A stretch of 7,564 nt of DNA, from NCBI GenBank assembly GCA_022561095.1, contig JADFRV010000109.1:1-7564 (forward strand). The letters run 5' to 3'. This document shows, piece after piece, positions 6,018 to 7,564 of the stretch. Position numbers and translations under genes: made by a program. Under the pieces are notes generated by a model. That model did not search any database. It was given only the letters and a program-made list of their open reading frames with translations, and was not told the DNA's origin. Within the stretch, counting starts at the first letter, position 1, and each line of letters opens with the position of its first letter. Source of the DNA: Chloroflexota bacterium. Its GTDB lineage: Bacteria; Chloroflexota; Dehalococcoidia; SM23-28-2; RBG-16-64-32.

Positions 6018-6074
6018 TGTAGCGGAGGCCTTACGGCCTCCTGCAGCACATGGAAAGCTTCGCCTTCCGCTACA
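6018..6074. repeat. REP/BIME-like element: two inverted GTAG-hairpin units
   Basis: The element is bounded by a 9-bp inverted repeat, TGTAGCGGA (6018-6026) and TCCGCTACA (6066-6074). Inside are two hairpins facing each other. Unit 1 (plus sense, 6018-6041) is TGTAGC followed by GGAGGCC, loop TTAC, then GGCCTCC. Unit 2 (minus sense, 6074-6052) is TGTAGC followed by GGAAGGC, loop GAA, then GCTTTCC, with one G-T pair. Ten bases separate them. A GTAG foot beside a hairpin, in inverted pairs, is the form of REP elements mobilised by RAYT (TnpA_REP) transposases. Neither hairpin has a T-tract, so a terminator is unlikely. No other copy lies in this window, so the mobile-repeat reading is inference. 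Confidence 0.6.
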
Positions 6075-6081
6075 GGTTTGA

Positions 6082-7542
<1,461 letters not shown>

Positions 7543-7564
7543 GAAGTTCCCTGCCCAGCGGAAG

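Noticed and set aside
6024..6041. The GGAGGCC/GGCCTCC hairpin as an intrinsic terminator or attenuator after purF
   Set aside because: No T-tract follows on either strand, and it would cut purM off from the operon. The paired inverted-unit structure fits a repeat element better.

Overview
The window is a compact, GC-rich bacterial chromosome segment in which every supported gene reads on the minus strand, so in transcription order the layout runs from high to low coordinates. It holds two functional blocks: a de novo purine block (purF, purM, an unknown ORF, purH) and, after a 137-nt gap, a respiratory quinol:cytochrome c reductase block (a new 40-aa membrane ORF, cytochrome b N-terminal half, cytochrome b C-terminal half, Rieske protein, and the first 40 codons of a probable membrane-anchored cytochrome c). 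The split cytochrome b with b6f-type heme spacing, the APWY variant of the Qo motif, and the style of the Rieske and cytochrome c N-termini suggest a Chloroflexota (Dehalococcoidia/SAR202-like) genome. That assignment is an inference from remembered family patterns, not from a search.

Purine block (about 7542 to 2973). PurF makes phosphoribosylamine from PRPP and glutamine, PurM closes the imidazole ring to AIR, and PurH carries out the last two steps to IMP. The order resembles the Bacillus order purF-purM-purN-purH, but the purN position is taken by a small acidic protein of unknown function with a CPLC motif. The 69-nt purF-purM gap is almost filled by two inverted hairpin units that each begin TGTAGC, an arrangement like REP/BIME elements. 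It ends 5 nt before the purM start codon, and purM has no visible ribosome binding site.

Intergenic region (2836-2972). I see no terminator after purH. There is a good minus-strand promoter (TTGACA, 17 nt, TAGCCT) that should drive the respiratory operon.

Respiratory block (2835 to 1). A 40-aa single-helix protein, not previously listed among the long ORFs, ends 11 nt before the cytochrome b start, and its stop codon lies inside the cytochrome b Shine-Dalgarno sequence. Cytochrome b carries four heme-ligand histidines and the cysteine that binds heme c_i in b6f-type complexes. The C-terminal half appears to carry an extra transmembrane hairpin with a loop of about 100 residues on the outer side. 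The Rieske protein has both cluster-binding boxes and a Tat-like RR motif. Together these genes would oxidise menaquinol (inferred) and pass electrons to the cytochrome c that begins at 122.

No RNA genes, CRISPR arrays, insertion sequences or plus-strand genes could be supported.
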